DNA of 64,000 nucleotides from Phyllobacterium sp. 21LDTY02-6 (GTDB lineage: Bacteria > Pseudomonadota > Alphaproteobacteria > Rhizobiales > Rhizobiaceae). The stretch spans positions 186,001 to 250,000 of the forward strand of contig NZ_JAMJWD020000006.1 of NCBI RefSeq assembly GCF_023554255.2, written 5' to 3'. Within the stretch, counting starts at the first letter, position 1; every line of letters starts with the position of its first letter. Below, in pieces: positions 28,636-38,255 of the stretch. Made by a program: the position numbers and the translations under genes. The notes beneath the pieces were generated by a model. That model was given only the letters and a program-made list of their open reading frames with translations. It had not been told where the DNA came from and searched no databases.

Positions 28636-29967
28636 ATGAGCGTTAATCACGTGGTTTTTGTCGATGATGATGATGATCTGCGCAGGGCCAACAGCCAGAC
28701 CCTCGAACTCGCCGGCTTCACTGTCATCCCCTTCGCCGATGCGATGAGCGCCCTGCAGCATCTGTCACCGGACTTTGCCGGCGTGGTGGTGACGGATGTG
28801 CGCATGCCGCATGTCGACGGGCTCGAATTCGCGCGGCGGCTGCGGGAGATGGATGACGGCCTGCCGGTGCTGCTCATCACCGGCCATGGCGATATCGAGA
28901 TGGCCGTATCCGCCATTCATGAAGGCGCCTATGATTTCATTGCCAAGCCCTATCCGGCGGAGCGGCTGGTGCAGAGCATTCGCCGCGCGCTCGACAAGCG
29001 AGCGCTGGTGCTCGAAAACAGGCAATTGCGGCTGGCGGCGGAAAGCTCGGAGGAGAGCCTGCCGCTGATCGGGCAGACCCCGGTGATGGAGAACCTGCGC
29101 AAGACGCTGCGGCAGGTGGCGAATGCCGATGTGGACGTACTCATTGCGGGAGAGACCGGCACGGGCAAGGAAGTGGTTGCCGGGCTCCTGCATCAGTGGA
29201 GCCGGAGGAAAGAGGGAAACTTCGTCGCGCTGAATTGCGGCGCGCTGCCTGAAACGGTCATCGAGAGCGAATTGTTCGGGCATGAGGCCGGCGCTTTCAC
29301 CGGTGCGCAGAAGAAGCGCATCGGCCGTATCGAATATGCCAGCGGCGGCACGCTCTTCCTCGACGAGATAGAGAGCATGCCCCTCTCGACCCAGGTCAAG
29401 CTGCTGCGGGTTCTCGAAACGCGGGAAATCGCCCCGCTCGGCACCAATGAGCAGCGTGCCGTGGACCTGCGCGTCGTAGCTGCGGCGAAAGTCGATCTCG
29501 GCAGCCCCGAACAGCGCAGCAGCTTTCGCGAGGACCTCTATTACCGCCTGAACGTCGTTACGATTTCCATTCCGCCCCTGCGGGAGCGGCGCGACGATAT
29601 CCTGCTGCTGTTCGCGCATTTCGCACGCCGCGCCTCGGCCAGGTTCGGCACCGAGCCGGTGGAACTGACGGCAACCCTGCGGGCGCGACTGCTGGAGCAT
29701 GACTGGCCGGGCAATGTGCGCGAGCTTGCGCATTTCGCCGAACGGACGGCGCTTGGAATAAAGGAGAGCGAACCGGCCCGGGAGAGGAGCCTAGAGGCTA
29801 GCCTGCCGCAAGCCATGGAGCGTTTCGAGGCCAAGCTTATTCGCGATGCTCTCGAGGCCCATGATGGCGACGTCCGCTCCACCATCGAAGCGCTGGGCAT
29901 CCCGCGCAAGACGTTCTACGACAAGCTGCAGCGGCACAATATCGATCGCTCCGCCTATGTGAAGTGA
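28636..29967 (+). CDS. dctD: C4-dicarboxylate response regulator, sigma-54 activator
   Basis: A 443-residue NtrC-type regulator. Receiver: acidic pocket DDDDDL, phospho-acceptor D in [12 protein letters not shown] near residue 55 and K in [12 protein letters not shown]+ domain: Walker [10 protein letters not shown] near 175, the sigma-54 loop GAFTGA near 220 and Walker [11 protein letters not shown]. The C-terminal Fis-like HTH includes [17 protein letters not shown]. The ATG at 28636 follows the dctB stop by one base. It should bind the tandem sites at 26738-26786 and activate dctA. Its last 13 bases overlap the convergent LacI gene. Confidence 0.95.
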   Translation: MSVNHVVFVDDDDDLRRANSQTLELAGFTVIPFADAMSALQHLSPDFAGVVVTDVRMPHVDGLEFARRLREMDDGLPVLLITGHGDIEMAVSAIHEGAYDFIAKPYPAERLVQSIRRALDKRALVLENRQLRLAAESSEESLPLIGQTPVMENLRKTLRQVANADVDVLIAGETGTGKEVVAGLLHQWSRRKEGNFVALNCGALPETVIESELFGHEAGAFTGAQKKRIGRIEYASGGTLFLDEIESMPLSTQVKLLRVLETREIAPLGTNEQRAVDLRVVAAAKVDLGSPEQRSSFREDLYYRLNVVTISIPPLRERRDDILLLFAHFARRASARFGTEPVELTATLRARLLEHDWPGNVRELAHFAERTALGIKESEPARERSLEASLPQAMERFEAKLIRDALEAHDGDVRSTIEALGIPRKTFYDKLQRHNIDRSAYVK

Positions 29968-31130
29968 TCTGCGCCCGCGGCGGAATGCTCCCTGCAGGCC
30001 GCCACCGAATGGCGCTCGACCAGCGGGCATTCCAGCTTGGTGATCGGATGGCGCTCGGGCCGCGCCCCATGCGTCACGTCGAGCTGTTCGATGGCCCAGC
30101 GACCCATGGCGCGGTGCGGCAGCACCGATGTGGTCAACTGGGGATGCAAATGGCGGGAGATTTCCTCGTCATCATAGCCGATGACGGAAATGTCGTCGGG
30201 AATGACCATTCCCGCCTCTTTCAGCGCCTCATAGCAGCCAATCGCCGTGCGGTCGTTCTGGCAGAAGATTGCTGTCGGCCGCTCCTGCAGGGCCAGTAGC
30301 TTCTTGGTCGCGTCATAGCCGGCGCTGGCCGACCAGTCGCCCTCGATGACCAGCGCGGGATCGAATGGGATATCCGCCGTGGCCAAGGCGCGGCGGTAGC
30401 CCTTGAGCCGGTCCTGCGCGGCCTCCATCCAGGGTTCGCCCGTGATCGTCCCGATCCGCCGGTGGCCATGTTGGATGAGATGCCGCGTCGAATGCTGGCC
30501 GCCGGCGATCTCGCTTGGAACGACCGCCGGAAAGGCGTGATCGGCCGTGTAGCAATTGAGCAGGATCACCGGAATGTCGAGATCATATATAGCCTGCGGC
30601 AGCACCACTTCGCGCGTGAAGATCGCCATGTAGATCAGCGCCGATATGCCCTGCTCCTGCAAGGCCTGGATGGTACGCGGCTCCATTTCCGGATCGTTGA
30701 GCGTCTGCGCGACGAGAATGATGTTGCCGGCGTTCCACGACGCCTGCCGCGCGCCCTCGATCGCGACCACCGCCTCCGGGCTCGTCGCCAACTGGTCGAC
30801 GATGAAGCCGATCTTGCCGTCGATAGCTGGAGCCGGAGCAATGGATCCATCCAGATGGGCAAAGCTCGGGGCAGCATAGCCGAGGCTCCTCGCCGCCTCG
30901 ATCACCCGCTCGCGCGTCTCCGCCGCGAGCTTTATGCCCGGCGTCTTGTTGAGCACGAAGGAAACCGTCGCCTGCGAACAGCCGGCCAGGCGGGCGATAT
31001 CCGTCATGGTGACGCGCTTGCTCGTGCGCTTGCGGCGCGCCGCCGGTCCAGCGGACGCCGATTTCCCAGCGGGAGGGTCCACTATCTCGTTCATTGGCAC
31101 GGGTTTCCCGGATTGAGGCTGATCAGTCAT
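29955..31130 (-). CDS. LacI-family transcriptional regulator
   Basis: A 391-residue regulator. After a 40-residue basic extension comes the LacI HTH ([20 protein letters not shown], residues about 41-60), hinge region, and a periplasmic-binding-protein-like effector domain (IGFIVDQLA near 110, [20 protein letters not shown] near 285, [10 protein letters not shown] near 310). An alternative ATG at 31094 would remove 12 residues. It is divergent from the YtfQ-type transporter operon and should repress it, with the transported sugar as inducer. Its 3' end overlaps dctD by 13 bp on the opposite strand. Confidence 0.88.
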   Translation of the reverse strand: MTDQPQSGKPVPMNEIVDPPAGKSASAGPAARRKRTSKRVTMTDIARLAGCSQATVSFVLNKTPGIKLAAETRERVIEAARSLGYAAPSFAHLDGSIAPAPAIDGKIGFIVDQLATSPEAVVAIEGARQASWNAGNIILVAQTLNDPEMEPRTIQALQEQGISALIYMAIFTREVVLPQAIYDLDIPVILLNCYTADHAFPAVVPSEIAGGQHSTRHLIQHGHRRIGTITGEPWMEAAQDRLKGYRRALATADIPFDPALVIEGDWSASAGYDATKKLLALQERPTAIFCQNDRTAIGCYEALKEAGMVIPDDISVIGYDDEEISRHLHPQLTTSVLPHRAMGRWAIEQLDVTHGARPERHPITKLECPLVERHSVAACREHSAAGADHFT

Positions 31131-31268
31131 AGACGGCGAATATTAGGTGCAGTCAACGCTACTAATCAACATAAATTATTATTGACTAATTTTTATAAAT
31201 GAACATGATCGCCAGGTGGGATCACCACAGCGTTGGTCAAAAACGCAAATTTCTGGGAGGAAATTTCA
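31131..31268. promoter_or_regulatory. AT-rich divergent promoter region between LacI regulator and sugar ABC operon
   Basis: This 138-bp gap contains an imperfect inverted repeat, CTAATCAA (31162-31169) and TTGACTAA (31182-31189), within a strongly AT-rich stretch. It is a candidate LacI-type operator. A good ribosome site, GGGAGGAA, precedes the binding-protein ATG. The operator call is tentative. Confidence 0.35.
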
Positions 31269-32246
31269 ATGAACATTACCCGCCGCTCAATCCTTCTCGC
31301 GTCGGCCCTTGGCATTGCAGCCATGGCCGCCGGAGGCGCCATTGCCGCATCGCCGCCGCTGGAGAAGAAGGAGACCTACAAGGTCGGCTTCGCGCAGACC
31401 GAGAGCAACAATCCCTGGAGGCTTGCCCAGACCGCGAGCATGCAGGAAGAGGCGAAGAAGCGCGGCTGGCAGCTCGTCTATACGGACGCCGCCGGCTCGG
31501 CCGCCAAGCAGGTCGCAGACGTCAATTCGATGATCGCGCAGGGCGTCGATCTCATCTTCCTCGCTCCGCGCGAAGAAAAACCGCTCATTCCGGCCATCAA
31601 GGCCGCGAAGAATGCGGGAATCCCGGTCATTCTTCTCGATCGCAGCGTCGATCCTTCGCTGGCCAAGCCGGGTGAGGATTATGTGACCTTCATCGGCTCC
31701 AATTTCGTCGAGGAAGGCCAGCGCGTTGCCGAATGGCTGATCGCCAACGGCAAGGACAAGACCAAGATCATCGAGCTCGAGGGCACCACGGGTTCCTCAC
31801 CGGCCAATGATCGCAAGAAGGGCTTCGACGACGTGGTCGCCAAGAACCCGCAATTCAGCATCGTCGCATCGCAGAGCGGCGATTTCGCCCGCGACAAGGG
31901 CCGCCAGGTGGCGGAAACCCTGCTTCAGGCCCATCCCGACGCCAATGTGATCTACGCCCATAATGACGAGATGGCGATCGGCGCGATCTCGGCCATCGAG
32001 GCAGCCGGCAAGGTACCAGGCAAGGACATCCTGGTCCTGTCGATCGACGGCGGCAAGGAAGCCGTTCAGGCCGTGGTCGACGGCAAGATCGCAGCGGTCG
32101 TCGAGTGCAATCCGCGCTTCGGACCGAAGGCTTTCGACACGGCGGTCGCCTATGCCAATGGCGAGACAATTCCGGAAAAGATCATCAATCCGGACCAGTT
32201 CTACGACGACAAGAACGCCAAGGAACTCTTGAGCACCGCCTATTGA
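31269..32246 (+). CDS. ytfQ: sugar ABC transporter substrate-binding protein, YtfQ-like
   Basis: A 325-residue periplasmic binding protein with a Tat-like signal (NITRRSILLASALGIAAMAA). The body closely resembles E. coli YtfQ (galactofuranose/galactose binding) as I remember it: VILLDRSVDP, ELEGTTGSSPANDRKKGF, SQSGDFARDKGR, VIYAHNDEMAIGAI and ILVLSIDGGKEA. The ATG at 31269 has GGGAGGAA upstream. First gene of a binding protein-ATPase-permease-permease-mutarotase operon. A galactose or arabinose-type aldose in furanose or pyranose form is the likely ligand, but this is inferred. Confidence 0.8.
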   Translation: MNITRRSILLASALGIAAMAAGGAIAASPPLEKKETYKVGFAQTESNNPWRLAQTASMQEEAKKRGWQLVYTDAAGSAAKQVADVNSMIAQGVDLIFLAPREEKPLIPAIKAAKNAGIPVILLDRSVDPSLAKPGEDYVTFIGSNFVEEGQRVAEWLIANGKDKTKIIELEGTTGSSPANDRKKGFDDVVAKNPQFSIVASQSGDFARDKGRQVAETLLQAHPDANVIYAHNDEMAIGAISAIEAAGKVPGKDILVLSIDGGKEAVQAVVDGKIAAVVECNPRFGPKAFDTAVAYANGETIPEKIINPDQFYDDKNAKELLSTAY

Positions 32247-32260
32247 TCGAGCATCGGGAA

Positions 32261-32285
32261 CCGGCCATTGTCCGATAATGGCCGG
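32261..32285 (+). other. intercistronic hairpin after binding-protein gene
   Basis: CCGGCCATT / AATGGCCGG (perfect 9-bp stem, 7-base loop), 14 bases after the stop. No T-run follows, so it is likely a 3'-end-stabilising structure that favours binding-protein mRNA, in contrast with the T-tailed hairpin in the rha operon. Confidence 0.5.
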
Positions 32286-32326
32286 GCCCGCCGCCTGGCG
32301 CAGCCCTCATGTCTCCGGAGATAGCC

Positions 32327-33865
32327 ATGTCCCCTCTCCTGTCCATGACGCATATCGACAAGCGCTTTGCGGGAATACCGGCGCTTTCCAGCGCAACTTT
32401 CGAGGTCGCGCCCGGCGAGGTGCACGCCTTGATCGGCCAGAACGGCGCCGGGAAATCCACGCTGATCAAGGTGTTGACCGGCTACCACAAGCGCGATGCC
32501 GGCGAGATCGTCTTCGACGGCGCGCCGTTCGAGGCGACCTCGCCGCACCATGCGCAGGCGAGCGGCATCAGCACGATCTACCAGGAAATCAACCTCGTTC
32601 CCTATCGCTCGGTGACCGAGAACATCTGCCTTGGCCGTGAAGCGCGCCGCTTCGGCCTGCTGGACTGGAAGCGCATGCACGCCGAAGCAGAAAGCCTGCT
32701 GGAGCGCTTCAACCTTGATCTCGACGTGCGCCGCCCGCTGATGGAATTCAACACGGCAACGCAGCAGCTCGTCGCCATCGCGCGCGCCATCGGTTTTTCC
32801 GCCAAGCTCGTCATCATGGACGAGCCGACATCGTCGCTGGACGAGCGCGAAGTCGCGGTGCTTTTCGAAGTGATCCGCCAATTGAAGCAGGACGGCGTTT
32901 CGGTCGTCTTCGTCAGCCACAAGATCGACGAGCTATACGCCGTCTGTGACCGCGTCACGATCATGCGCGACGGCCGAACCGTCAAGACGGCGGCCATGCA
33001 GGAGATCGACCGCATCGATCTCGTATCTTCGATGCTTGGCCGCTCGATCGAGAAGAATGCCGGCCACGCCACCGCCTTCACCAGCCGCGACCCGAAGAAG
33101 ATCGGCGCAGAGCTGCTGTCGGCACGCAACATGGCCGTCGATCAATCGGTCCAGGACGTGTCCTTCGACATTCGCAGCGGAGAAATCGCCGGCTTTGCCG
33201 GACTGCTCGGCGCCGGCCGGACCGAGACCGCCCGGCTGGTATTCGGCGTCGACCGGCCGCGCAACGGCGCAATGAAATTCGAGGGCCAGGACTATTCGCC
33301 GCGCAATCCCGGCGAGGCAATCGCCGCCGGCATGGGCTTCTGCACCGAGGACCGGAAAAGCGAAGGCATCGTGCCGGAGATGAGCGTCGCGGAGAACATG
33401 ATGCTGGCGCTGATGCCGAAACTGAACAGGTCCGGCATCATCGACGAGAAGGCGCAGCGCGCGATCGTCGAGCGCTTCATCGCGCAGCTCGGCATCAAAT
33501 GCTCCGGCCCCGACCAGAAGATCCGCGAACTTTCGGGCGGCAACCAGCAGAAGGTACTGCTGGCGCGCTGGCTTGCCATGAACCCCCGCCTGCTCATCCT
33601 CGACGAGCCGACGCGCGGGATCGACATCGGCGCCAAGGGCGAGATCCAGACATTGATCAAATCGCTCGCCGACCAGGGCCTTGCGGTGCTCATGATCTCC
33701 TCGGAGCTGGAGGAAGTAATCGAAGGCGCCGATCGCGTCTTCGTGCTGCGCGAGGGCAAGAGCGTTGCCGAACTGCAGCGCGAGGCGGCAACGGAGGATG
33801 CCGTGATGGCGGCAATGGCTGAAGGCGCCGGCCCGGCACAGGAGGAGGCGAGAGTTGAGCAATAG
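32327..33865 (+). CDS. ytfR: sugar ABC transporter double ATPase, YtfR-like
   Basis: A 512-residue RbsA/MglA-type protein. NBD1: Walker A GQNGAGKSTLI near 40, Walker B LVIMDEPTSSLD near 165. NBD2: degenerate Walker A (GLLGAGRTET), signature LSGGNQQKVLLARW near 405 and Walker B LLILDEPTRGID. The ATG at 32327 has GGAG eight bases upstream, better than the ATG at 32309. Its 3' end overlaps the next permease gene by 11 bases. Confidence 0.88.
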   Translation: MSPLLSMTHIDKRFAGIPALSSATFEVAPGEVHALIGQNGAGKSTLIKVLTGYHKRDAGEIVFDGAPFEATSPHHAQASGISTIYQEINLVPYRSVTENICLGREARRFGLLDWKRMHAEAESLLERFNLDLDVRRPLMEFNTATQQLVAIARAIGFSAKLVIMDEPTSSLDEREVAVLFEVIRQLKQDGVSVVFVSHKIDELYAVCDRVTIMRDGRTVKTAAMQEIDRIDLVSSMLGRSIEKNAGHATAFTSRDPKKIGAELLSARNMAVDQSVQDVSFDIRSGEIAGFAGLLGAGRTETARLVFGVDRPRNGAMKFEGQDYSPRNPGEAIAAGMGFCTEDRKSEGIVPEMSVAENMMLALMPKLNRSGIIDEKAQRAIVERFIAQLGIKCSGPDQKIRELSGGNQQKVLLARWLAMNPRLLILDEPTRGIDIGAKGEIQTLIKSLADQGLAVLMISSELEEVIEGADRVFVLREGKSVAELQREAATEDAVMAAMAEGAGPAQEEARVEQ

Positions 33866-34841
33866 CACCCGTTCGGCGAACATGGTCGATCCGTTCGACT
33901 TCCTGGCGCGCTATGGCACCCTCATCGCGCTGGCCCTGCTGATCATCTTCAATATCGCCTTCACGCGAAACTTCGCCACCATGCAGACCCTGAACGTCAA
34001 CCTCACCCAGGTCTGCACCATCGTCATCGTCGCCGTCGGCATGACGCTGGTGATCGGAACGGGCGGTATCGACCTTTCCGTCGGCTCGCTGATGGCGATA
34101 TCCGGGGCGCTGGCGCCGATGATCTTCCTCGGCAAGATCGTGCCGATCGACAATATCTACCTCGCCGTTGCCGTGGCCATGCTCGCCTCGATCCTGGTGG
34201 CTGGCCTGTTCGGGCTGTTCAATGGCTGGCTCGTCGCGCATTACAGGATCCAGCCCATCGTCGCCACGCTTGTGCTGTTCATCGCCGGGCGCGGCATCGC
34301 CCAGGTCATGACCAATGGCAATCTGCAGACCTTCCGCGTGCCGGAGTTCCAGTTCATCGGGCTTGGCCGCGTCTTCGGCATCCCGTTCCAGGTGATCCTG
34401 ATGGCGGCCATCGTGCTCGTGGCCTATTACGTGCTGAAGCGCACCGTGTTCGGCCGGCAGATCATCGCGATCGGCGGCAATGAACGCGCCGCCGAGCTTT
34501 CCGGGGTCGCCGTGTCGAAAGTCAAGCTCATCGTCTATGCGGTCAGCGGCCTTTGCGCCGGCGTCGCCGGTCTCATCGTCATCGCCATCAACTCCTCCAG
34601 CGATGCCAATCTGGTCGGGCTCGGCATGGAACTCGATGCCATCGCCGCCGTCGCCGTGGGCGGCACCTTCCTCAGCGGCGGCAAGGCGACCATCATCGGC
34701 ACATTGCTCGGCGCCATGACCATCCAGCTCGTCCGCTATACGCTGCTCGCCAATGGCGTGCCCGATGCGGCCGCGCTGGTGGTGAAGGCGGCGATCATCG
34801 TGCTGGCAGTGTGGATACAGCAGCAGGGCAGGCAGGCATGA
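33855..34841 (+). CDS. ytfT: sugar ABC transporter permease, YtfT-like
   Basis: A 328-residue RbsC-family permease starting at a TTG codon preceded by GGAGGAGG. Seen: VGMTLVIGTGGIDLSVGSLM near 60 and the coupling loop IIAIGGNERAAELSGV near 200. About nine or ten hydrophobic segments. It overlaps the ATPase gene by 11 bases and the next permease by four. The YtfT assignment follows from gene order and the YtfQ-like binding protein. Confidence 0.85.
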   Translation: MSNSTRSANMVDPFDFLARYGTLIALALLIIFNIAFTRNFATMQTLNVNLTQVCTIVIVAVGMTLVIGTGGIDLSVGSLMAISGALAPMIFLGKIVPIDNIYLAVAVAMLASILVAGLFGLFNGWLVAHYRIQPIVATLVLFIAGRGIAQVMTNGNLQTFRVPEFQFIGLGRVFGIPFQVILMAAIVLVAYYVLKRTVFGRQIIAIGGNERAAELSGVAVSKVKLIVYAVSGLCAGVAGLIVIAINSSSDANLVGLGMELDAIAAVAVGGTFLSGGKATIIGTLLGAMTIQLVRYTLLANGVPDAAALVVKAAIIVLAVWIQQQGRQA

Positions 34842-35809
34842 ACAGGGTTCGTCTCATCAAGCTCGCCGGCAGCTATGGCGTCGTGATCGCGCTCATCCTG
34901 CTCGTCCTGTTCGGCTGGGCGCGCTATGACTACTTCCTCGGCTTTTTCAACATCACCAGCGTCCTGCGCTACAATGCCATGTTCGCCCTCGTCGCGCTCG
35001 GCATGTGCTTCGTGATCATGACCGGCGGGATCGACCTTTCCGTCGGCTCCACCGCCGCGCTCGGCAGTGTCGTGGCGGCATTGGCCAGCCCCTATGGCGC
35101 CTGGACAGGGCTTGGCGCCGGCGTGGCTGCAGGCCTCTGCGTCGGGCTCGTCAATGCGGGCCTTATCGCCGGCATGAGGATAATGCCATTCGTCGCGACG
35201 CTCGCCACCATGCTCGGCGCCAGCGGCGTCGCCCTGCTCCTCGCCGACAATCAATCCGTCTCGGTGTCCTACGAGAGCGGCTTCACCGTGATCGGCCAGG
35301 ACAATTTCCTCGGCTTTCCCATACCGGCATGGATCGCCATGCTCGCCTATCTTGCCGGCTGGGTGATCCTGAATTTCACCAGCACGGGCCGCGGCATCCT
35401 TGCGGTCGGCGGCAATGAGGATGCTTCGCGCATGATGGGATTGCCGGCGGGCCGCATCAAGTTCCTGGTCTATCTTGCCAGCGGCGGCCTTGCCGGCCTC
35501 GCCGGCGTCATCCTCGCGTCGCAGTTCGGCGCCGGGCAACCGATCGAAGGCGTCGGCTGGGAACTCTTCGCCATCGCGGCGGTGGTGGTCGGCGGAACAT
35601 TGCTCACCGGCGGCGTCGGTTCGGTCGGCGCCACGCTCGCGGGCGTATTGCTGCTCGGCATATTGTTCAATGTACTGAATTTCGAGAACGGCAAGGGCTG
35701 GATATCGCTTTCCGCCTATTGGCAATCGGTCATTCGGGGAATATTCCTGCTCATCGTCGTCATCATACAGGCCAAGCTCGCTTCCCGCGTTGCCGGCAGG
35801 GAGCACTAA
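34838..35809 (+). CDS. yjfF: sugar ABC transporter permease, YjfF-like
   Basis: A 323-residue RbsC-family permease, ATG at 34838 in an ATGA overlap with the previous gene. Seen: LGMCFVIMTGGIDLSVGSTA near 50 and the coupling loop ILAVGGNEDASRMMGL near 190. It forms a heterodimer with the YtfT-like protein. The long upstream open frame in the same phase is a high-G+C artefact. Confidence 0.85.
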   Translation: MNRVRLIKLAGSYGVVIALILLVLFGWARYDYFLGFFNITSVLRYNAMFALVALGMCFVIMTGGIDLSVGSTAALGSVVAALASPYGAWTGLGAGVAAGLCVGLVNAGLIAGMRIMPFVATLATMLGASGVALLLADNQSVSVSYESGFTVIGQDNFLGFPIPAWIAMLAYLAGWVILNFTSTGRGILAVGGNEDASRMMGLPAGRIKFLVYLASGGLAGLAGVILASQFGAGQPIEGVGWELFAIAAVVVGGTLLTGGVGSVGATLAGVLLLGILFNVLNFENGKGWISLSAYWQSVIRGIFLLIVVIIQAKLASRVAGREH

Positions 35810-35810
35810 T

Positions 35811-36824
35811 TTGCGCAGCGTCACCACCCCCGCAACCTTCGGTACCTTCGAAGGCCAACCCGTTTTCGAAGCGACCATAACGTCCGACAGCGGCGCAATC
35901 GCCAGAATATTGAACTGGGGAGCTACGATCCGGGACCTGCAGGTGCCGCTTGCGGGCCAGGGGCTGCAGCGCGTGGTGCTTGGCTTCGACCGGTTCGAGG
36001 ACTACCCCTTGCGGTCGCCCTATTTCGGCGCGCTGGTCGGGCGCTATGCGAACAGGATAGCCAATGGCCGCTTTTCGCTTGACGGCAGGGTCTATGAGAC
36101 CGACCGTAACGAGGGCGGAAGGCAGACCCTGCATGGCGGCAGCAAGGGCGTTTCACAGCGCCTGTGGACCATGGTCGACTGGACGCCCGCTTCCGTCAGC
36201 CTCGCTCTCGATCTTGCCGATGGCGACCAGGGCTTCCCCGGCAATATGCAGGTGCGCTGCACCTATGCCTTTTCGGCCGCGGACGTGCTGACGCTGACGG
36301 TCGAAGCCACTTGCGACATGCCGACGGTGGTGAACTTCGCCCAGCACAGCTACTTCAACCTCGATGGCTCGGCCGATGTTCGCGGCCACAGCCTGCAGAT
36401 CGAGGCGGATCAATATACGCCCGTCGACGAGCATCTCATTCCGACGGGCGAGCTTGTTCCGGTATGTGGAACCGAGTTCGATTTTCGTGCTGCGCGCCCG
36501 ATCGGGCAGGAAGGAAGCTACGATCATAATTTCGTGCTTCGGCCCGGAAAGGCGGGCACGCTTCGCCCTGCCGCGCTGCTTGCCGGCAATAACGGGCTGG
36601 CCATGCAGGTCAGTACCACGGAACCCGGCCTGCAATTCTATAATGGCTCGATGATCGGCGATCTCACCGGACTATCCGGAAAGTCCTACCAGGCCTATTC
36701 CGGCATCTGTCTCGAAGCGCAGCGTTTTCCGGACGGCCCCAACCAGCCCGGTTTTCCCGATTCGAGGCTGATTCCGGGCGAAATATATCGCCAGATAACG
36801 GAATTCCGCTTCCTCCAGCGCTAA
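35811..36824 (+). CDS. aldose 1-epimerase (galactose mutarotase family)
   Basis: About 337 residues of the GalM family. Seen: LNWGATIRDLQVPL near 30, the substrate-binding RYANRIANGRF near 75, HGGSKGVSQRLW near 105, the catalytic histidine in FAQHSYFNLDGS near 175, and the general base E in GICLEAQRFPD near 305. It starts at a TTG one base after the permease stop, with AGGGAG upstream; another TTG at 35790 is possible. Position at the end of the operon indicates it equilibrates anomers of the imported sugar, supporting a galactose-like substrate. Confidence 0.88.
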   Translation: MRSVTTPATFGTFEGQPVFEATITSDSGAIARILNWGATIRDLQVPLAGQGLQRVVLGFDRFEDYPLRSPYFGALVGRYANRIANGRFSLDGRVYETDRNEGGRQTLHGGSKGVSQRLWTMVDWTPASVSLALDLADGDQGFPGNMQVRCTYAFSAADVLTLTVEATCDMPTVVNFAQHSYFNLDGSADVRGHSLQIEADQYTPVDEHLIPTGELVPVCGTEFDFRAARPIGQEGSYDHNFVLRPGKAGTLRPAALLAGNNGLAMQVSTTEPGLQFYNGSMIGDLTGLSGKSYQAYSGICLEAQRFPDGPNQPGFPDSRLIPGEIYRQITEFRFLQR

Positions 36825-36881
36825 TCGGTTGCTAATCGTGCAATCTCGTCCTATTCCAATTCTATGAACATTGGAGGTATC

Positions 36882-38201
36882 ATGAATACAAATGTTGCAT
36901 TGACGGGATTGGCGCGGGACATGCAGGCGCGGGCCGACGCGGGCCGCCCAATCCGCATAGGCCTCATCGGATCCGGCGAGATGGGCACGGATATCGTCAC
37001 GCGCGTGGCTCATATGCCCGGCGTGGAGATCGGCGCAATCTCCGAACTCAACATTCCAAATGCTCTGAAAGCGGTCGACATCGCCTATCAGGAAGAAGGA
37101 CATCATCGGGAGACTTCCAACGCCTCGTCGCTGACGGCGGCCATGGAGGCTGGCAAGATCGCCGTTACCAGCGACGCCAACCTGATCCTCGAAAACGATC
37201 TCATCGACGTTGTGATCGATGCGACGGGCGTCCCTGCCGTCGGCGCGGAGATCGGCCTGCGCGCAATGGAACATGGCAAGCACCTCGTCATGATGAATGT
37301 CGAGGCGGACGTCACCATCGGCGCCTACCTGAAGAGCGAGGCGGACCGGCTCGGCGTCACCTATTCCCTCGGCGCCGGCGACGAGCCTTCGTCCTGCATG
37401 GAACTGATCGAATTCGTTTCGGCGATGGGGCATCCGATCGTCGCGGCCGGCAAGGGCAAGAACAATCCGCTCAATATCGACGCCATTCCCGACGATTATC
37501 AGGAGGAGGCGGCGCGGCGTCACATGAATGTGCGTATGCTGGTCGAGTTCGTCGACGGTTCGAAGACCATGGTCGAAATGGCCGCCATTGCCAATGCCAC
37601 AGGCCTTGTTCCCGACAAGCCCGGCATGCACGGACCGGCCGCGACGCTGGATCAATTGTCGAGCACGCTGATCCCGGAGAAGGATGGCGGCGTGCTGTCA
37701 CGCGTCGGCGTGGTGGATTATTCCATCGGCAAGGGCGTGGCGCCGGGCGTCTTCGTGGTCGCCGACATGTCGCATCCGCGTATTTCGGAGCGCATGGAAG
37801 ACCTGAAGATGGGCAAGGGTCCCTATTTCACCTTCCACCGCCCCTATCACCTGACCTCGCTCGAAGTTCCCCTCACCTGCGCCCGCGTCGTGCTCTATGG
37901 CAAGGCCGACATGGTGCCGCTGGCCAAGCCCGTTGCGGAAGTCTGCGCCGTCGCCAAGAAGGACCTGAAGCCCGGCGACAAGCTCGATGCGATCGGCGAA
38001 TATTGCTATCGCGCCTGGATCATGACGGCGGCCGAAGCGCGCAGCGCAGGCGCCATCCCCTGCGGCCTGCTGCAGGGCGGCACGGTGACTGCGCCGATCG
38101 CCAAGGGCGAACTCATCACCAGCGCCAATGCGGCGCCTGTGCCGGGGTCGAAGATCGTTGAACTGCGGGCCCGCCAGGACAAGCTCGTCTACGGTGGATA
38201 A
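36882..38201 (+). CDS. NAD(P)-dependent oxidoreductase with SAF-like C-terminal domain
   Basis: A 439-residue protein. Residues about 25-150 form a Rossmann domain (RIGLIGSGEMGTDIVTRV) related to homoserine dehydrogenase; the middle section carries SLGAGDEPSSCMELIEFVSA; the C-terminal 100 residues resemble SAF-domain folds (KDLKPGDKLDAIGEYCYRAW). Proteins of this architecture occur near sugar operons in rhizobia, but I do not know a firm reaction. GGAGGT sits just before the ATG at 36882. It follows the mutarotase by 57 bp and may be the last gene of the YtfQ-type operon, acting on the imported sugar or a derivative. Confidence 0.7.
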   Translation: MNTNVALTGLARDMQARADAGRPIRIGLIGSGEMGTDIVTRVAHMPGVEIGAISELNIPNALKAVDIAYQEEGHHRETSNASSLTAAMEAGKIAVTSDANLILENDLIDVVIDATGVPAVGAEIGLRAMEHGKHLVMMNVEADVTIGAYLKSEADRLGVTYSLGAGDEPSSCMELIEFVSAMGHPIVAAGKGKNNPLNIDAIPDDYQEEAARRHMNVRMLVEFVDGSKTMVEMAAIANATGLVPDKPGMHGPAATLDQLSSTLIPEKDGGVLSRVGVVDYSIGKGVAPGVFVVADMSHPRISERMEDLKMGKGPYFTFHRPYHLTSLEVPLTCARVVLYGKADMVPLAKPVAEVCAVAKKDLKPGDKLDAIGEYCYRAWIMTAAEARSAGAIPCGLLQGGTVTAPIAKGELITSANAAPVPGSKIVELRARQDKLVYGG

Positions 38202-38255
38202 GTTCTGCGCTCACCATTTCGTTCCGCTGACGTAACGGACCGGAATATCGCGTTT

